From assembly GCF_006346315.1 (NCBI RefSeq), contig NZ_VDMR01000008.1:62001-126000 (forward strand): a DNA stretch of 64,000 nucleotides. The letters run 5' to 3'. The stretch comes from Nocardioides litoris. GTDB lineage: Bacteria; Actinomycetota; Actinomycetes; Propionibacteriales; Nocardioidaceae. Shown in pieces: positions 63,883 through 64,000 of the stretch; within the stretch, counting starts at the first letter, position 1, and every line of letters begins with the position of its first letter. The translations under genes and the position numbers were made by a program. The notes beneath the pieces are model-generated. The model was not told the origin of the DNA. It ran no database searches and saw only the letters and a program-made list of their open reading frames with translations.

Positions 63883-64000
63883 CAGCGGCGGCGCCGGGGG
63901 TGAGTCCGTCGAGCTCCTCGGCGGCGACGTCCCCACCGCCAACCGGTTCCTCTTCGAGCTCGACGGCGTCGAGATCGGCGTCTTCCGCGAGCTGCACGGG
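63866..64000 (+). CDS. Second tail tube protein, N-terminal fragment
   Basis: The frame beginning at GTG 63866 (or ATG 63872) stays open to the window edge, giving 43-45 residues. The readable part includes T-A-N-R-F-L-F-E-L-D-G-V-E-I-G-V-F-R-E-L-H-G, typical of the opening of gp19-like tail tube proteins (compare Q-N-F-Y-L-E-I-A-G-E in the first tube protein). Contractile injection systems usually have two or three tube paralogues, so this is probably the adaptor tube next to the baseplate. The gene overlaps the mini-protein gene. The remainder lies beyond the window. Confidence 0.75.
   Translation, partial: MSMASNSGGAGGESVELLGGDVPTANRFLFELDGVEIGVFRELHG

Noticed and set aside
37129..64000. 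Type VI secretion system or tailed prophage
   Set aside because: No TssJ/L/M, capsid, terminase, portal, integrase or lysis gene in the window; DUF4157, DUF4255, DUF4280 and the AAA+ ATPase fit eCIS better.

Overview
The window is high-GC actinobacterial chromosome: many GTG starts, genes chained by 4-base GTGA/ATGA overlaps, TANNNT -10 boxes placed just before start codons, and the actinobacterial markers WhiA, RbpA, SufR and an acVLRF1-type release factor. Gene content and order suggest a Nocardioides-like member of the Propionibacteriales; the genus is inference. No rRNA, tRNA or CRISPR array was seen.

From 1 to about 37,090 the region is mostly conserved housekeeping. It opens with two tandem Rieske proteins (the first cut by the window edge), an exported metallophosphoesterase and a TPR protein. 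Then comes the classical block uvrC-rapZ-yvcK-whiA, a small lipoprotein, gap-pgk-tpiA, secG and rbpA. On the opposite strand tkt-tal-pgi-pgl form an operon in which zwf and opcA, usually present in actinobacteria, are absent. After ctaB there is a 354-base gap filled with two large palindromic repeats, then a CPA2 antiporter, ctaA, a frameshifted gene, an ABC exporter pair and two small membrane proteins. The suf operon (sufR-B-D-ferredoxin-C-S-U-T) follows, with an apparent SufR operator over the sufR start. A secreted sulfatase, two GNAT proteins flanking acVLRF1, and a YfcE-like phosphodiesterase end this part.

From 37,129 to the right edge lies an accessory locus that I read as an extracellular/cytoplasmic contractile injection system (eCIS), cut off by the window end. 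Rightward genes encode a DUF4255 protein, a septum-formation-like lipoprotein, a DUF4280 PAAR-like spike tip, the tail sheath, a tail tube, an assembly protein, a DUF6760-like mini-protein and the start of a second tube protein. Leftward genes encode a DUF4157 protein whose C-terminal half resembles a kinase fold (candidate effector), an AAA+ ATPase, three related proteins (a cytoplasmic beta domain of about 240 residues, one membrane helix, then carboxypeptidase-regulatory-like repeats outside), and a 2064-residue secreted protein with about ten Cys-paired Ig-like repeats. An IS630-derived double-HTH protein sits between spike tip and sheath, facing three GGTC/GACC palindromes in front of the sheath gene.

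Working model: sheath, tube and spike form the particle; the AAA+ ATPase remodels or recycles it; the DUF4157 protein is its cargo; the three membrane proteins, comparable in layout to the CisA-type membrane partner of Streptomyces systems, tie a cytoplasmic particle to the membrane and extend toward the wall; the giant Ig protein acts outside. This cooperation is inferred from family knowledge and co-location.
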